Origin: Neurospora intermedia
Taxonomy: Eukaryota > Ascomycota > Sordariomycetes > Sordariales > Sordariaceae
Direction: 5' to 3'
DNA: 64,000 nt
Assembly (NCBI GenBank): GCA_037102815.1
Contig: BTPP01000002.1
Span: 2,294,001-2,358,000, forward strand
The position numbers were made by a program, and so were the translations under genes. The notes beneath the pieces are model-generated. The model was not told the origin of the DNA and did no database searches. It saw only the letters and a list, made by a program, of their open reading frames with translations. Shown piece after piece: positions 22,020 through 34,551 of this stretch (its first letter is position 1; the number at the start of each line of letters is the position of its first letter).

Positions 22020-25000
22020 TCAGTGCTCACTAGCACCTGTATCTCCGCCAGCACCACCACCGCCAATGTTCCCAGCACCACCAGCATCAGAACTACTACC
22101 AGCAGCTCCCGCTCCCGCAGCTCCTGCCGCTGCGGCTGCCGCCGCCGCTTGAGCAGCTGCAGCTGCAGCTGAGGCACCTCCTCCAAAGCCCAAACCAATC
22201 CTACTACCCATAACACCGTCCTGCACGCTCGCTCTCCTCATCATCGTCGAGTGCGAGGGGTGGCCCGCAGACGCAGCCGACGCAGCCGATAACAAGCTCG
22301 GACTTCCCACGCGTACAGGACTGATTCCCAGCCCAGTCCCGCTACCTACCAGCTGCAAGTCACTAAGATTGCTCAGGCCGGTGCCGCCTATTGCTGCTAG
22401 CACGCCTGGAGGAAGGCCGAGGCTGGGGATGTTCGTGTCGGGAACGGTGTGACCCGTGCCGGTAGTATTTTGACCTCCGGGGCCGAGGTGAGGAGTAGCG
22501 AAGGCGAGGGTTGAGTCCTTCGTCGTCGCTGTGGTCGACGGGATCTTCACGGGCGCGAGGCCGGGCGTGGTGTTGGGTGCGGGCGGGTGCGCTTCGCGCT
22601 CGAGCAATTCGCGGTAAAAGGCCTCGAGGGCGGAGCGGTTGCGGCAGAAGGATTCGAGCTCGTCTTTGATAACCTCAGGGTCTTGGATCACGGGCGTTAC
22701 GGGGACGGTGACGGTGGATCGGTTGAGGGGTTGGCCTGTGGTGCCGAACCCGTTGGTTGATGGGGGACCGCTGGCCATGGGCCCGATGAGGTGCGGCCGA
22801 AGCGCGGGGGAGAGGAAGGCTGTTGTTGGTTTGACGAGCGGGGAGGAGACTGCGTTTGGCTGGTCTGGGTGAGCGTTTGGTCCGTAGAGACCAGGCGTTG
22901 AGATGCGGCCTGGACCGGGACCGAGTCCGAGGTTGTCGCCCCCGGCACCGGATCCGCCTCCCTTCTGCTGCATTTCCTTCTCACGCTGGGCAGCCGTGCG
23001 GTTGCTATAGAGACGGTTGGCTAAGATCAGGATGTCGCCTTCGTCGGTGATCTCAGCAATGAGAGTACCAGATCGGTGGATGAACTGCGTGTATTTAAAG
23101 TCCGGCTTGCCCCATGAGTACGACACGTCGACGGTATAGGGGAAGCTGGACGCTGGCTCCATGTCGAGAACAAAGTCAAACTTTCTCAGGAGAGCCCTCT
23201 GATAGAAGTGCCGCCCTGGCTGTGCTTGCGGAGTAAACGAATTGGGATCAAAGTAGGTGATGGGCTGTTGGTTTGGTGGCTGGACAGCCAGCTTGATCAT
23301 GTACGGTCGGCGGAACGGGTTAATTTCCGTTATATCACAAGCTTCGTTGATAGGAACCTCAACGAGCCGGAGCCCGTACAAGGCTGCCTCGCGAGCCCAT
23401 GCCTCAATAGCGTCTTCGATCAACTTGGCTGTTACGTTCATCCAGTCGATCCGGATATGGTAACAATTGTCGGGGTTGTGAAGTCTGTCGTAATGCAAAT
23501 CGACCACCTCGGGCCGGTAAGAGCGTTTTCGATGGTCAACATCGTATTTCATGACCTTACTCAGAACCACCCTGGGCTTCTTGCCACCCGCCATCATAGC
23601 TGCCGTTGGGGTCACCGTTCCAGAGGTGGGAGAACTGTCTTCGTGGATAGAGGTTGGTCTTGACATCGACACATTGGACCTTGGTGAATCCCGTACTTCC
23701 GAATGCGGTGTTGATGGGACAGACACTGGAACCCGCCTTGTGTTAAACCAGCCTGGAGGGTTGGGTTTCGCATAGTCGCTGCTGATCTGGTAGAAGTACT
23801 GGCCATCTCTGAAAGGATGTCGCCTCTCAACGTGCACGAAGAGGCCACCGCTATCCTTCCTTCCATCTTTGCTTTCATCCTTCGACTTATCATCTGAAGT
23901 GACCATGAGACGGTTACCAAGCTCTTCGGCTTCCTCTCTGTCTTCCAAGTCTTCAAAGTTCTCCAGGAGCCAAGTGGTCATGTCAGAGCCGATGAAGCAG
24001 TTGTAATGCAGGCGCAAATGCCAGCGCCGGTTTTGCATACGAATGCCTCCATTTTCCACGGGCTGCTGGATAGCCTCTGCTAATGCTGCCAGGCTGAAAT
24101 TCTTCTTCGAAAATTGCTCTCTGCTTGTGACCAGCTGACCCTTCCTGTGCCCGCCTTCCAAGCCCTCCAACAAGGGAAGGGTTTCCAGCTCGGCTGCAAT
24201 GACTACGGACGGATCTTCTGTTTTGTAAACGATATCAAGGGGATTCATGTCCTTTTTGCGGCGCGATGCTTGGAAGCTCCGTTCGCTCGCCGGGATATAC
24301 CTGTGCTTCTGCCACATCTGCGCGAGCTTCCGAATGCCTTCGATGCGGATCTCTTCTTCACTGTCCCCGTACTGCGTCTTGGGGAAAAACGAGTGTCTAG
24401 CTGTCATTGGTATCAGGACGAACCTAGCGCGCCAGAACCTCAAATGTTCGGACAACTCGTCATTATGCCCTGCAACAAAGGCATCGACGTAATTCCAGTT
24501 CCGATCAGGCGTTGGGGCCACCATGTCATAAGAACGGGTTTTGTAACCGTGGTCAAGTAGAGTTCGTATCGCCGGTTTGTACAAGTAACGGTCATCGTAC
24601 AGTCCCGGCGATGCGATCGGCTTCCGGACAAAGATATTAACTTCAATTTCGGTGCCATTCACACACGACAGTTGGTGGATCGTGTTGCCGACCGACATGA
24701 AGATGCTTGTACCATCCTCTGCTGTGTGGTCGCGGGAGAATATGTCGGTAACCTTGAGTTGCTTCTGGCCAAAGGCTTTGGCAACAGCTGGGCCTACAAC
24801 GACCTGGAATCCTTGGCAGAATCTGAGACTGATCATCTCGCGCAGCATCTCGTCGCGTGACTTCGGTTCCTCGGCCAACTCATCATCAGCATTTTGCGAG
24901 ACATTATACGGTTGACGGTGGTACTCTGACTCGAACTGTGCCTTGGTAGGGAAGTATTCTGTGGTAAGTGGAACGGCAGCGGGGGAGCACAAAGACTTCC

Positions 25001-28000
25001 ATTTCATCACCCGTGTCTCGTTTGGCCTAGGAAATACATGTTGCCAACGACTGTACAACGTAGCAATATCGACCTTGTTGCTATCAGGGTTCGACGGGTT
25101 GACCAACGTCAGCCAAGGTGACAGCGCGGTTGTCGGCGATAAAGTTGACGGTAATTCCGGTACCGCTCCGGCCAAAAGCTTGTTATTGTAAACCTTCTTT
25201 GCATCCTCAGCCCTGATTGCATCTGAATAGAAGAGATCACGATTGTCAGGAACGTAATCGGCCCGTAGTGTTGAGGCAAGCATCGAGCCTGATAGCATGT
25301 TGGCTGCAGGGTCAGTAGGAATCTGTTGCGACTTAATTGGCATCGGCCGGCTTGGAGTACCCTCGAAGTACTGATGGCTGGGCGCGAATGAGCCTGGTGT
25401 AGCGCCCCAAGGGGAGAAAACGGGAGTTCCACTCGTAAACATCTGGGGCGACATTGACCGGTTGATTGCTGCTTTGGCTGGAGTTGCAACAGTGCCCGCG
25501 TTTATCGAAGCCCTTGAAGATGCCAATGATCTATCAGCATTCACACTTTCAATGCTAAGTTCTGCCGTCGCAGCTTTGGGTGCGGCAATGCGAAAACCGG
25601 AGCTGCCAAGGCTGATCTGCTTCATGAACTTTGGAACTTTTGGAGTGATTGTAGGTGAACGCTTGGAGTTGAGTTTGTCGAAGTCGACCGTCTTACGGTT
25701 ACGCGATTCCGGTTTGTCGGCGTTGAAGCGCTGATTAGATCTATGCCCAGTCATAGTCATTTGTGAGGCACTCGTAGACGGCCTACGCTCAGTGTATGAC
25801 GTCCCGAGAAGACTCGCGTCATCAGCATGATGTCGCCTGACGGAATCATCGTACTCCCGAACATGTCTTGGAGGCGCCAATGTGCGGCGAAATGACGGCT
25901 GGCGCGCTCTCGAGTCGTCGTAGTCCTGCAATTGCTTCCAGAGTGACTTCTCCCCCAACTTCGCGTGCTTATCCGGGGCGAATTTCTGGAACCCGTACAC
26001 ATGATCAAAGAGTGTTTCTGGGATGCGCAAGTTTTGTATGAAGACGTTGCCATCTCGATCGATAAACGGTTTCGAGACGTTGTTTGCCTGTAGTGCCTTA
26101 TGAGGAAAATAAGGATCCAGATGCAACGGCTTGGTTTCAATCTCATTGGTTTCCATGACGCTGCGCATTTGCAAGTCATACATGCGACATCTGATCAAGA
26201 AGTCGTCCCCTGACCGTGTTTTTGAAACATCAGAGACCGATAGAGCAATGCCATGGTATGACAGGGCTTCCTCGGACTCGCCTGTCCAGTAAGAAACATG
26301 TAGCCATTGCGGCAAAGCATAATTCCATTCATCTTGAGCCAAGCCAGAGCCAGCATAATCACCATGAAGAGTGATGTCGGTGCCTCTGCTCGGGGAATAT
26401 GACCCCGCCATGCTGTTAAAGCTCCCAATCGTCGGCGCCGTTTGTTTAGGAGTACTGGAAAGACTCGGGGCTGTTTTTGCCTTGTGATGATGTGTCGGTT
26501 CTGTCGAGTACTCAGGATTGCGGTACCGAAACAAGGGCACGGAGTGGAGAGGAGCCTTGGGTATGCATATAAGATCAATACCAATCCCATTTCCAACCAA
26601 GGCTTCGGTGGTACGGCGCAGTGCGTCGTACTCGACTTCGAAAATCCCCGGACTAGGGCTTATGACGACGACAGAAATGCCGGTTCGCATCAAATCACGA
26701 TCTATGTAATCGTGCGCAAACAGCGAGGTTGCCATGTTGATCGCCTCTAGGAAATTGCCATAAATGGCTCGTGACGCCTCAGCCGTTATCCTGTTCAAGG
26801 CTGCTTGCTGGTCGGCTGGGTCGTCTGAAGAAGAGAAGGAGTGCATAGCCTTCTGATGGAAGGTGCTAATATCCCTTCGAAAGTAGTTAAACTCGCGCTT
26901 CAACTGGTAGAGGATCTTGGTCCACTCGCCGCTGCCCATTTCGCTCACAACAACGCGGTAGAAGTCCTTGTAAGGGCGACGATCGCCAGACGACTGAACA
27001 CCAGTGTAGTAGTCATTTTGGACGTCCGGGTTGCCCAACTCGGTGGATATGCCTGTGTCATACTCAACTCGAGCAAAGAGAACAATACTGACAAGATGCC
27101 TGACTTTGAGTGACGCCCATTTCTTGAACAGGGCTGGCAAAAAACCGTTCACAACCTTGTTGAACATGATCTCACCAGAGCCATCTGAATCAAAGTCCCA
27201 CATTTCGCGCGCCATTTGGATGAAAAGCACGTACCGAGCAGACTCGCTTCGGAAGATGGGTTTTGTATTATGGCCAAAGAATGCGGATGGCACCTTACGG
27301 CCCTCAACATAGACAGCGGTAACCTGAGCCTTGAGAGTGCCCATGAACAGAACCATTTGGCCCTTGTAGACAGTCTTCTCTGAAAGCTCACGAACAGCCA
27401 ACTGCCACATGTCGGAGCGCGACATGTACTGGTCTCGGAAGCAAAGCTCGACATGCGAGGCCTCGATGGCTGGGTTATGATGATCAATCTATGTAATTTA
27501 GTAGGGATTCTACGCGGCTACAAGTGAGGAGTGGGGGCGTACTGGGGTCAGGGTAACCTGCGAACCCTTCCTCATGCCGAAGACATCAGCAATGTGCTTT
27601 GCGACGTAGACTTCAACACTCGGGTAGCGGGCTTTGAGTTCCTTGGGCATGTCCTTGACGACAAAGATGTAACGCTGTTGACTTTCTGCAGCCTCTTTAG
27701 TGCGGTCCGGTGGAGGCTGTTTATGGTGGTGATGATGATGGTGGTGGTGATGGTGATGAGAACCTTGGGCTTGCTTCTCCGCATCAGGTCGGAAGACGTC
27801 GATAGCCATGAGGCTGCCTGGGGTTGCCTCATCACCTATGAGATCAAGATTAAGCAAGACTTCATCGCGAGCAAAGGACTCGTTGACGGTAACGGTCCAC
27901 CTCCTCTCGAAACGTGAACGCCTTGAGGATGAAGAGGGCCGGTCACGGATGGTCGAGTTACTAGAGACAGTGTCCGGGGACCGGGGCATATCCGGGATGC

Positions 28001-28097
28001 GCTCCAGGCTGTTTCTGCTGAACTGCCGGAGGTGCGACGACCAGTTGGGGGGCCTGACCTGTCCGGGCACCCCCGAAGAGAAATTGCGCGACGCCAT
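22020..28097 (-). CDS. iml1: Iml1/DEPDC5 orthologue, catalytic subunit of GATOR1/SEACIT, 2 exons, 2007 aa
   Basis: Exons are 28097-27543 and 27488-22020; the 54-nt intron joins VTLTP to [10 protein letters not shown]. Iml1 (Vml1) is the subunit of SEACIT with Npr2 and Npr3 that acts as GAP on Gtr1 at the vacuolar membrane and inhibits TORC1 during amino-acid or nitrogen limitation. Family blocks are the N-terminal [20 protein letters not shown] (67-86), the long IML1 domain ([20 protein letters not shown], then [18 protein letters not shown]), and a DEP domain near residues 1320-1400 ([18 protein letters not shown]). The C-terminal domain begins near [21 protein letters not shown] 12-His run lies at 114-125. 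The C-terminal 60 residues are Ala/Gly-rich and likely disordered. The first ATG of the frame is at 28097. The protein is longer than yeast Iml1 because of low-complexity insertions. Confidence 0.95.
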
Positions 28098-29667
28098 CAA
28101 TGCCGTCTGACAGTATTCATCGGCTTGGTTCCATGCGTTGATGTCAGATGCTCAGGTGAGATGATTAGGAGGTCGATAGCACGCCCTATTCCTAGCTCGC
28201 GGTCGGTGGTTGCGATCTCGAGGCCACCATGCCTACGAGACACATTCGAGAGAATCAAGAAAGAATTTGTAAGACGGATATTGCCGAAGGTGTACGAAGT
28301 TTATTTCATCGTCTACATACATGCAGTGGTTGGCACGATGACGCCTTCAAAGACGAAGTCTGGTGAGAGTTGAAACGCAACCTGAGAGAGAGACGACGTC
28401 CGCACAGGAGCTCGGACCATCTGTGCTAGCTGCAGGTACGGTCAGCTGTAGAGCCCTGTAGAGGTAGGTACCTGCAGTGTACTGATACTCTGACAGTTGG
28501 GATGCGGCAGAATTCAGTGTGCCCTCATTCACCGCCCTGCGATGCCGAACGGCATCTTGGAGGCGCACGAGCCATATCATACATATGAATGACATCGGGA
28601 GGACTTCCAGCCTCTTCACCTATCATTCTACAAATCCAATTTCCCTCACTATCCTCCTCCCGTCTGTTCGGACCGCGACGGCCAATGTAAAGATTCTTAT
28701 ACAATGGTTTACCCAAGCGTCAAGCCACCTGCCCGCCAAAGTTACACGGTTGTCTGATGCGGGGAATTCTTTGTGCATCCGTCTGAAAGTCGTGAGGTGG
28801 CATCGCCGCCGCCGTGCTCCGTAGCCTAGGCCCGTACGACATCAATGACCAACCTCCAGCTGTTTGTCAGAACCTCGTTGTCTCCCCTAAAAGGCCCCTC
28901 TAAGAATATTCCGGTGTCAAAGCACACACCTTGCCCATGCTCTGTTGCCATCGGCCTTCTCATCAAGCGGGTCAAGTTAGAATAGTGGGCACCCATCACG
29001 ACATCTCTTGCTGACGGTACGCGCTTTCTACATGCCAGTAATGGGGGAGGTGATTCAGCTTACCCAGTCGTAAAGGAAGCCATCAAGACACAAACTGCAA
29101 GTCGGTCACAGCATCGACTGTACCTGGGAGTCATTGGTTCAAAGCTCTATACCGTACCTCGCCAACGGTGTGAACTATCGATGGGACTAGTTTCGACTTT
29201 GTTCGCTCTTGACGTCGAAGAGGGTACACGGTCCAACGTGCCATTGTCATACACCTTGATATCTTGGCTGCTGGTCTATTACCAACGAAATGCTGCTCGA
29301 CTTGATCATTGAAAATAGCATCGCCAGCCTGTCCAATGGCCGCCTTACGTCGATGGATACTGACCGGCTTCCTACTTGCAAAGACCCTCCGGAAGGGAGA
29401 GGACCTTTATGGCTCACGCTTCACGTGCAAGTTCGTCTGTGTCGCACCTGCTGTACCCAACTCGGCTAGAATGTACTTGCTTCCTTTGATTTCAGCTGAC
29501 CAGGGAAGGTGGGACGGTGCAAAAGCTCCTCTCTGGGTCTCAACTCGATCCCAATAGTCTCAGCATCGACATTATATCTGGTGTTTTCAAGTCGGTTTCC
29601 AGGCAATCCACGTAAACACCTATAACTGGTTTCCGACCGACGTCTTCCTCCACTTGCTCGTTAAGCA
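28098..29667. promoter_or_regulatory. Divergent promoter region of IML1 and the zinc transporter
   Basis: The 1.57-kb spacer separates two divergent genes. It carries a GAGGTAGGTACCTGCAG word near 28460 of the kind scattered through other gaps in this window. ORFs of 60-113 codons are present on both strands but have no family features. No zinc- or nutrient-response site can be named with confidence. Confidence 0.4.
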
Positions 29668-31413
29668 ATGGGACCCAAAATTGGACAGAAGCAGAGGCTC
29701 GCCGCAACAATCGCCATATCCTCTGCCTTTTTTGTATCAGAACTTGCTGGTCTGTTCGCGTTCATTTACTTCTGTTGCCACTTTGACTCTTCGTTTTGAT
29801 TTGTCCAAGTTTTCTTTTGTCGAAATGACAAGGGAACATGTTGCTGACAACAACCTCACAGTTGCTTTCAAGACAGGAAGCTTGGCTCTTACGGCAGACG
29901 CATTTCACTATGTACTTCTCTGATGCGTACCCTGTGACCATCCTATCCCATGCTGATTGCCGGCCAGTTGAACGACCTGATTAGTTTCGCTGTCACCTTA
30001 ACCGCCATTATTGTAAGTAGTCTTTTTGATTCTATCCCATGAGACTCCTCCTCTTGCAAATCTGTGTATTATCTAACCCGGTTCAGGCACTGACACTTTC
30101 CTAGAAGACCGAAGGGACCGGCACACCTGTAGGGTTTTCCTTTGGATGGCAGCGCGCCCGCCTTCTCGGCGCCTTCTTCAATGGCGTCTTCTTACTTGCC
30201 CTCGGGACGAGCATCTTCCTCCAATCGATTGAACGGTTCATCACCGTTGAAAAAGTGGAGGACCCAAAATTGATGCTGATTATGGGATGTGTGGGATTCA
30301 CACTCAACATTATCACAATCACATTTCTGCATGGTAGGTTAGTCATGAATTAATGAGCCAGAAGACATAGATCTGACAGATCATTCGCAGAGCCACATGA
30401 CCATATTAGTCACGGTCATTCTCTAGGGAATTCGCATGAACATGACAATGAAGTAGCTTTTAACTTTGACACATGTTGTCGGGCGGGCGGAGATACAGAG
30501 TCTGTAAGGTCAACTCAAGGTCCCCGATACATACTTGAGACGGACACTAATCAGTTGTGCTGGATAAAAGCCTTTCCACCATCACCTTCAGCATCGTCAT
30601 TCCTCTCTTCCTGATATCCAGCAGCCTCAACGACGCGATCTGGGCATGCTCGCCGCGCTCATTCACGCCATGGGCGATGCGATCAACAATCTCGGGGTCA
30701 TCATGGCCGCACTCCTGATCTGGCTACTCAAGTCCGAGGCTCGCTTTTATGCTGATCCCGGTGTTGGTGTGGGTATTGCTATCATGATCGTACTGTCGTC
30801 TGTGCCCCTGATCAAGAACAGCGGCGAGATTCTTCTCGAAAGTGCTCCGAAGGGAGTAAGAACCGATGATATCAAGCACGACATTGAGAAGGTATGTCAA
30901 ATCCAAACGATGATCAGAACAGCAACTGACTTTCCCTTCACGGATCAGGTTCCAGGAGTCGATTCGATCCACGAGCTGCACGTCTGGAGACTCGATCAGA
31001 ACAAGGCCATCGCCTCGGTTCACGTCGTTCTCACAGAAGATGGTATCGTGAATTTTATGGACAAAGCGAGAACCATCGGTGAGTGTCTTCACGCCTACGG
31101 GATCCATTCGGCCACTGTCCAACCCGAACTTCCTCCCGGATACGAAGAATACGAGCTTGTTCCGGCCAGTAAGGCATCCGCAACGATAGCTTTAGCCTTA
31201 CCGGATGGAGGAGACGGTCTTGTGGACGAGAGTGGGTCAATTACGACAACGCCTTGCGGCACTACAAGCGCATCTTCGTCAATCACCACCACCAGTGTCT
31301 CGCTGGCAAAGAGAAGACAGGCCAGCACGGCGACAACTTGTCATCTGGTGTGCGGAAGAGGATCCTGTGCTGGGCTTGCGTGTTGTCAGCCTGTTCCCCC
31401 TGATGCGCAGTGA
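29668..31413 (+). CDS. Cation diffusion facilitator, Zn2+ transporter of the Zrc1/Cot1 type, 7 exons, 417 aa
   Basis: Exons are 29668-29749, 29862-29911, 29968-30012, 30105-30333, 30391-30503, 30622-30891 and 30949-31413 (1254 nt, closing in frame). CDF proteins exchange Zn2+ for H+, usually into the vacuole. Both zinc-site motifs are present: HYLND in TM2 (His43, Asp47) and HAMGD in TM5 (His188, Asp192), the HxxxD/HxxxD pattern expected for Zn2+ selectivity. SFGWQRARLLGAFFNGVFLL (TM3) is typical. A His-rich cytosolic loop (PHDHISHGHS...SHEHD, about 136-155) lies between TM4 and TM5. The C-terminal cytosolic domain (VDSIHELHVWRLDQNKAIAS) ends in a Cys cluster (CHLVCGRGSCAGLACC). Exon 1 uses a weak GTCTGT donor. 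The heavy fragmentation makes the gene look broken until the introns are removed. Confidence 0.88.
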
Positions 31414-32962
31414 GCTAAGTATTGTCAAAGTGTTACCTTTCGTAGCGCTATAGCACACCATCCCGGTCGTTGGATCGTAATGGAATTCGAAACACCACCC
31501 CTATTTTCTCGATGTAAATATTCCTGTACGCACCCTTTTGCCTAGCCCTTTTCTGCATCAATTTTGTATATGGTCGTTATTGGGCAAGCACACAGGCCCC
31601 GATGGATTGGACCCGAGCCTACTTTTCACTCCTTTGTTCCCTAGCCCATATTAAGAGATCTGGCTTCAAAATGTTTCTGCTCCCAACTCATTGGTCGGAG
31701 TGGCCTAGTCCTTTTGTCTTACGGCGTAGCTAGAAATAAGTCATTTATATCTCCCTCTTTGATTCACGAACAACATATTAACCCCTTTGCCCCATCTACA
31801 TATTTCCCCGACCCCAGCAGGCATCATGTTGAAGTGATGGCACCTCTTATGAAACCAATGGCTTGGTAGTTGCGATGCCGACCGGAGCACAGCATTTCTA
31901 GACACACATTGGTTTCATGAGGTAAGCCGCCGCTATATCTATATTTGTTTGCCTTTGCTTAGGCGGTGAGGACGGGAGATTCATGGGTTACGTAGGACTC
32001 AAATTCAGGGATCCTTCCTTCATTTTAATCACGTCCAGCTCGTACATCCAGTAAGGTCTTGATTTTTGATGTACTATGGACGGTCTATACGCCATGCGAA
32101 GCAAACACTGAGGTTCTGTTCATAGATATACAATGGTGGTGTGGTGAGTGTAGTTCGCCAGCCTGCCTCTTTCTGTTTGCAACGGCACACATGCGCAAGC
32201 GAGCAACGAAGCAAGCAAGCCACAATCAACCAGATAGACGTATAGTAAGTCTAGGTGATGAACGTGGTTGTGAACGACAAAATATATTTTTCACTTGTCG
32301 GGATAGGGACTTGCGAGAAAATTAGCAATTCATCCTAGTACCTCGAAAATCATCTTGGACGCTTCACAACATTCGTCTTGAAGGTAACGCGCACCGACAT
32401 ACTGGTATTAAGCATATCAGATGCCCAGATAGAGCTCCCTTACCGTGTAGATTCGCGAATTTGCGATTAGGGATAGGCAAACACAACGAAGGGTTGAAAG
32501 TGAACTAAAAGAGCATCAATATATGCCCAATGTGCTGTGTGGGTGTATGCGGGTTGACCAACACCTTCAATCCTGTCTTTTCTCTATCTCTGTTTCCCCA
32601 GTGTACGTACGGTAGTCGTAATCTATTTTATGTGCATAGTAGGCATTTGCTGGGTCTCGCATCTAATATGCTGTTGTCTGCACATAATACCTTCTCACTT
32701 AATATATTTGTATGTACGATGTTCTACATAGACGTTTATTTCTGCATCGTATGTACACCAGACCCTACGCAGAAGAAAATATTTGTTCGATTCAAACGAC
32801 TCAACAGTGAAAACGTCCTTAGGCATACGTACCAGCGTGGGGGTTGAAGATGTAGATGGTGCTAATGTGTTAGAGTAGCAGTACATAGTATAGATGATAG
32901 ACAGCTGACCAGTGAAACGGAGTGATCAACAAAGGAAGAAGGGGGCGGCGAGGTGGGGAGTA
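31414..32962. other. Gene-free region downstream of the zinc transporter
   Basis: Contains the transporter 3' end and a small hairpin (listed separately). Frames are short and unrecognised. From about 32,280 to 32,780 the DNA is AT-richer than the coding neighbourhood. Confidence 0.45.
31843..31922. repeat. Imperfect inverted repeat (hairpin), 46-nt loop
   Basis: The left arm CCTC-TT-ATGAAACCAATG (31843-31860) pairs with CATTGGTTTCATGAGG (31907-31922), leaving only a TT bulge. This gives 16 paired bases. The arms are not flanked by an obvious target-site duplication. It could be a tiny transposon relic, a transcribed stem-loop in the 3' flank of the transporter gene, or chance. Confidence 0.6.
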
Positions 32963-33305
32963 CAGTACAAACCCCTATTAATGCAACTTCTCAATGCCGA
33001 CAGCTCAGAATCTTTGCAAACAGTGAGGCTTTGCAGAAGAAGGAGCTGTGCGCAAACCAGACGTAGGCTTTTTGGTCACTGGACCACCGCCGCGGGGCTT
33101 TGAAAGTGGGTTCGATTGTGTAAGTGTGCCCTCGCTCCCTCCCGCTAGTGTCGGACCCTTATTAATACAATTTCGGGCCGTCAATCGTTGCAATTGCACG
33201 TTGTCGACATATACACTACATCAGAGGGACTGTGGGCAGTTGAATCCTTTGTGAAAGAGGGGTTTTTGGATAAGGCAGTCTTTGAATTAACATCGATGTG
33301 TTTCG
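32963..33305. mobile_element. Degraded copy of a TA-flanked MITE (copy A)
   Basis: This segment aligns along its length with the better preserved copy at 34552-34910. Shared blocks include CAGTA...CCCCTATTAATGCAAC at the left end, AATGCCGACAGC, GTGCGCAAACCAGACGTAGG, AAAGTGGGT, CCCTTATTAATACAA and CGGCCGTCAATCGTTGCAA style stretches, then AGAGGGACTGTGGGCAGTTG. The left end follows TA (32961-32962). The right terminal repeat is largely lost; TTTGAATTAACAT at about 33283-33296 may be its remnant, so the right boundary is approximate. There is no coding capacity. It probably moved by means of a transposase supplied in trans. Confidence 0.72.
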
Positions 33306-34551
33306 ACGAAAACGAGAAACGAATATCAAACGGCACACACCTGCAGGGGCGTACCCCAACTGTTAATGTACATACATCCTGACTTGGTATCTGATTTTCA
33401 GCGCCATCTTCGCCTCCTGAGTTCGTTTCGCGGATGCCGAAGGGTGGTAGACATTATGTAAGTTGAAGGTTGTCGGATGAGACCCTGATGGCCGGGCAAA
33501 AGCGGCACATACATAATAAGAAAACCCAAGAGGGCGGAGCGGAGGGTTTGCAGAAGAGGCTCTGCGGTTGCACCTGTACATACGCCTCTGCTGGGATGTG
33601 ACTTGTCAACTGGGTCCAGTGGCTCTACAAGAAACAGGGAATGCGCTGAGGTTCAATCGACTATTTCTTGTCCCAAGAATAATGTTCTTTGCCACCCCCG
33701 AAAAACCACGCTAACAACTTGCGTTCCAGTAGAAGTGTACCTCTTCGACTGAGTGTGATGTACATACATAGTTTCCCCATCACACTGTGAAAATCTCTTT
33801 GCTGCAAGTAAACTCGAGCAACATCAATGAGGGGTAGCTAATACAGCTCGTCCAGGCGGGGGAAATTAGAACTCCGTACACTACTGACGAGCCTTGACGA
33901 TCACGTCAGCCTTGGTTTCCTCCTTGGGTGATATTCATACGCCTTCTTGTAATTCTATTGGTTGGTGTGCCATTGGTTGTGCATGTCGCAAGGGTCTGGG
34001 ACCTGTGTAAATCCATCGGCCTTGGAGCTCGCGAGGGGGAAGGGAGGGGCATTTTTTGTTTTTGTTTTGATTTTTTTTTATTGATGTGGGCACGTGAGGG
34101 ATACGTCGAGCTGCTGGAAGATGAGTTCTTCCCGTTGTGAAAGGTGAGACAAATTTGACAAATCTAGATCTAATGTAGTATCGGGCGGGTAAGGCATGTC
34201 TTTGAATTGCTGCTCAGATGGGGTCTCCACTTGGACGTTCTTTTGAAAGCGAGGATGTAGACTGCGAGTCACATCGGATAATGGCAAGTTTCAAGCTGTA
34301 GTCGAAATTGAAGTGAGATCCCGTGTTCTTTCTTCCTGATGCTCCCAGATCTTGGAAGGTACATATAATTAGTGAAATAAGGTCTCGGCAAGCATGCGGG
34401 ATGCCATTAACCACGGTTTCGAAATGCCTGCGTCGAAGAGTTCCCATCATGTGACGGCAGACGTGTCAGGACAAGCTGTAGTGTAGCAGCTGATGCGGAA
34501 CAATCCCGGGGTTGAAGTATTGCGAGGGGTGGCCGATAGCGGTATGTAATA
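33306..34551. other. Spacer between the two MITE copies
   Basis: No gene recognised. Frames are short. Some TACATACAT words and a T-rich tract (about 34050-34083) are the only visible texture. Confidence 0.4.

Noticed and set aside
27723-27758. His12 run as vector or tag contamination
   Set aside because: It lies inside a normal IML1 exon with natural flanking residues and mixed CAC/CAT codons, and no cloning sites or vector sequence are nearby.
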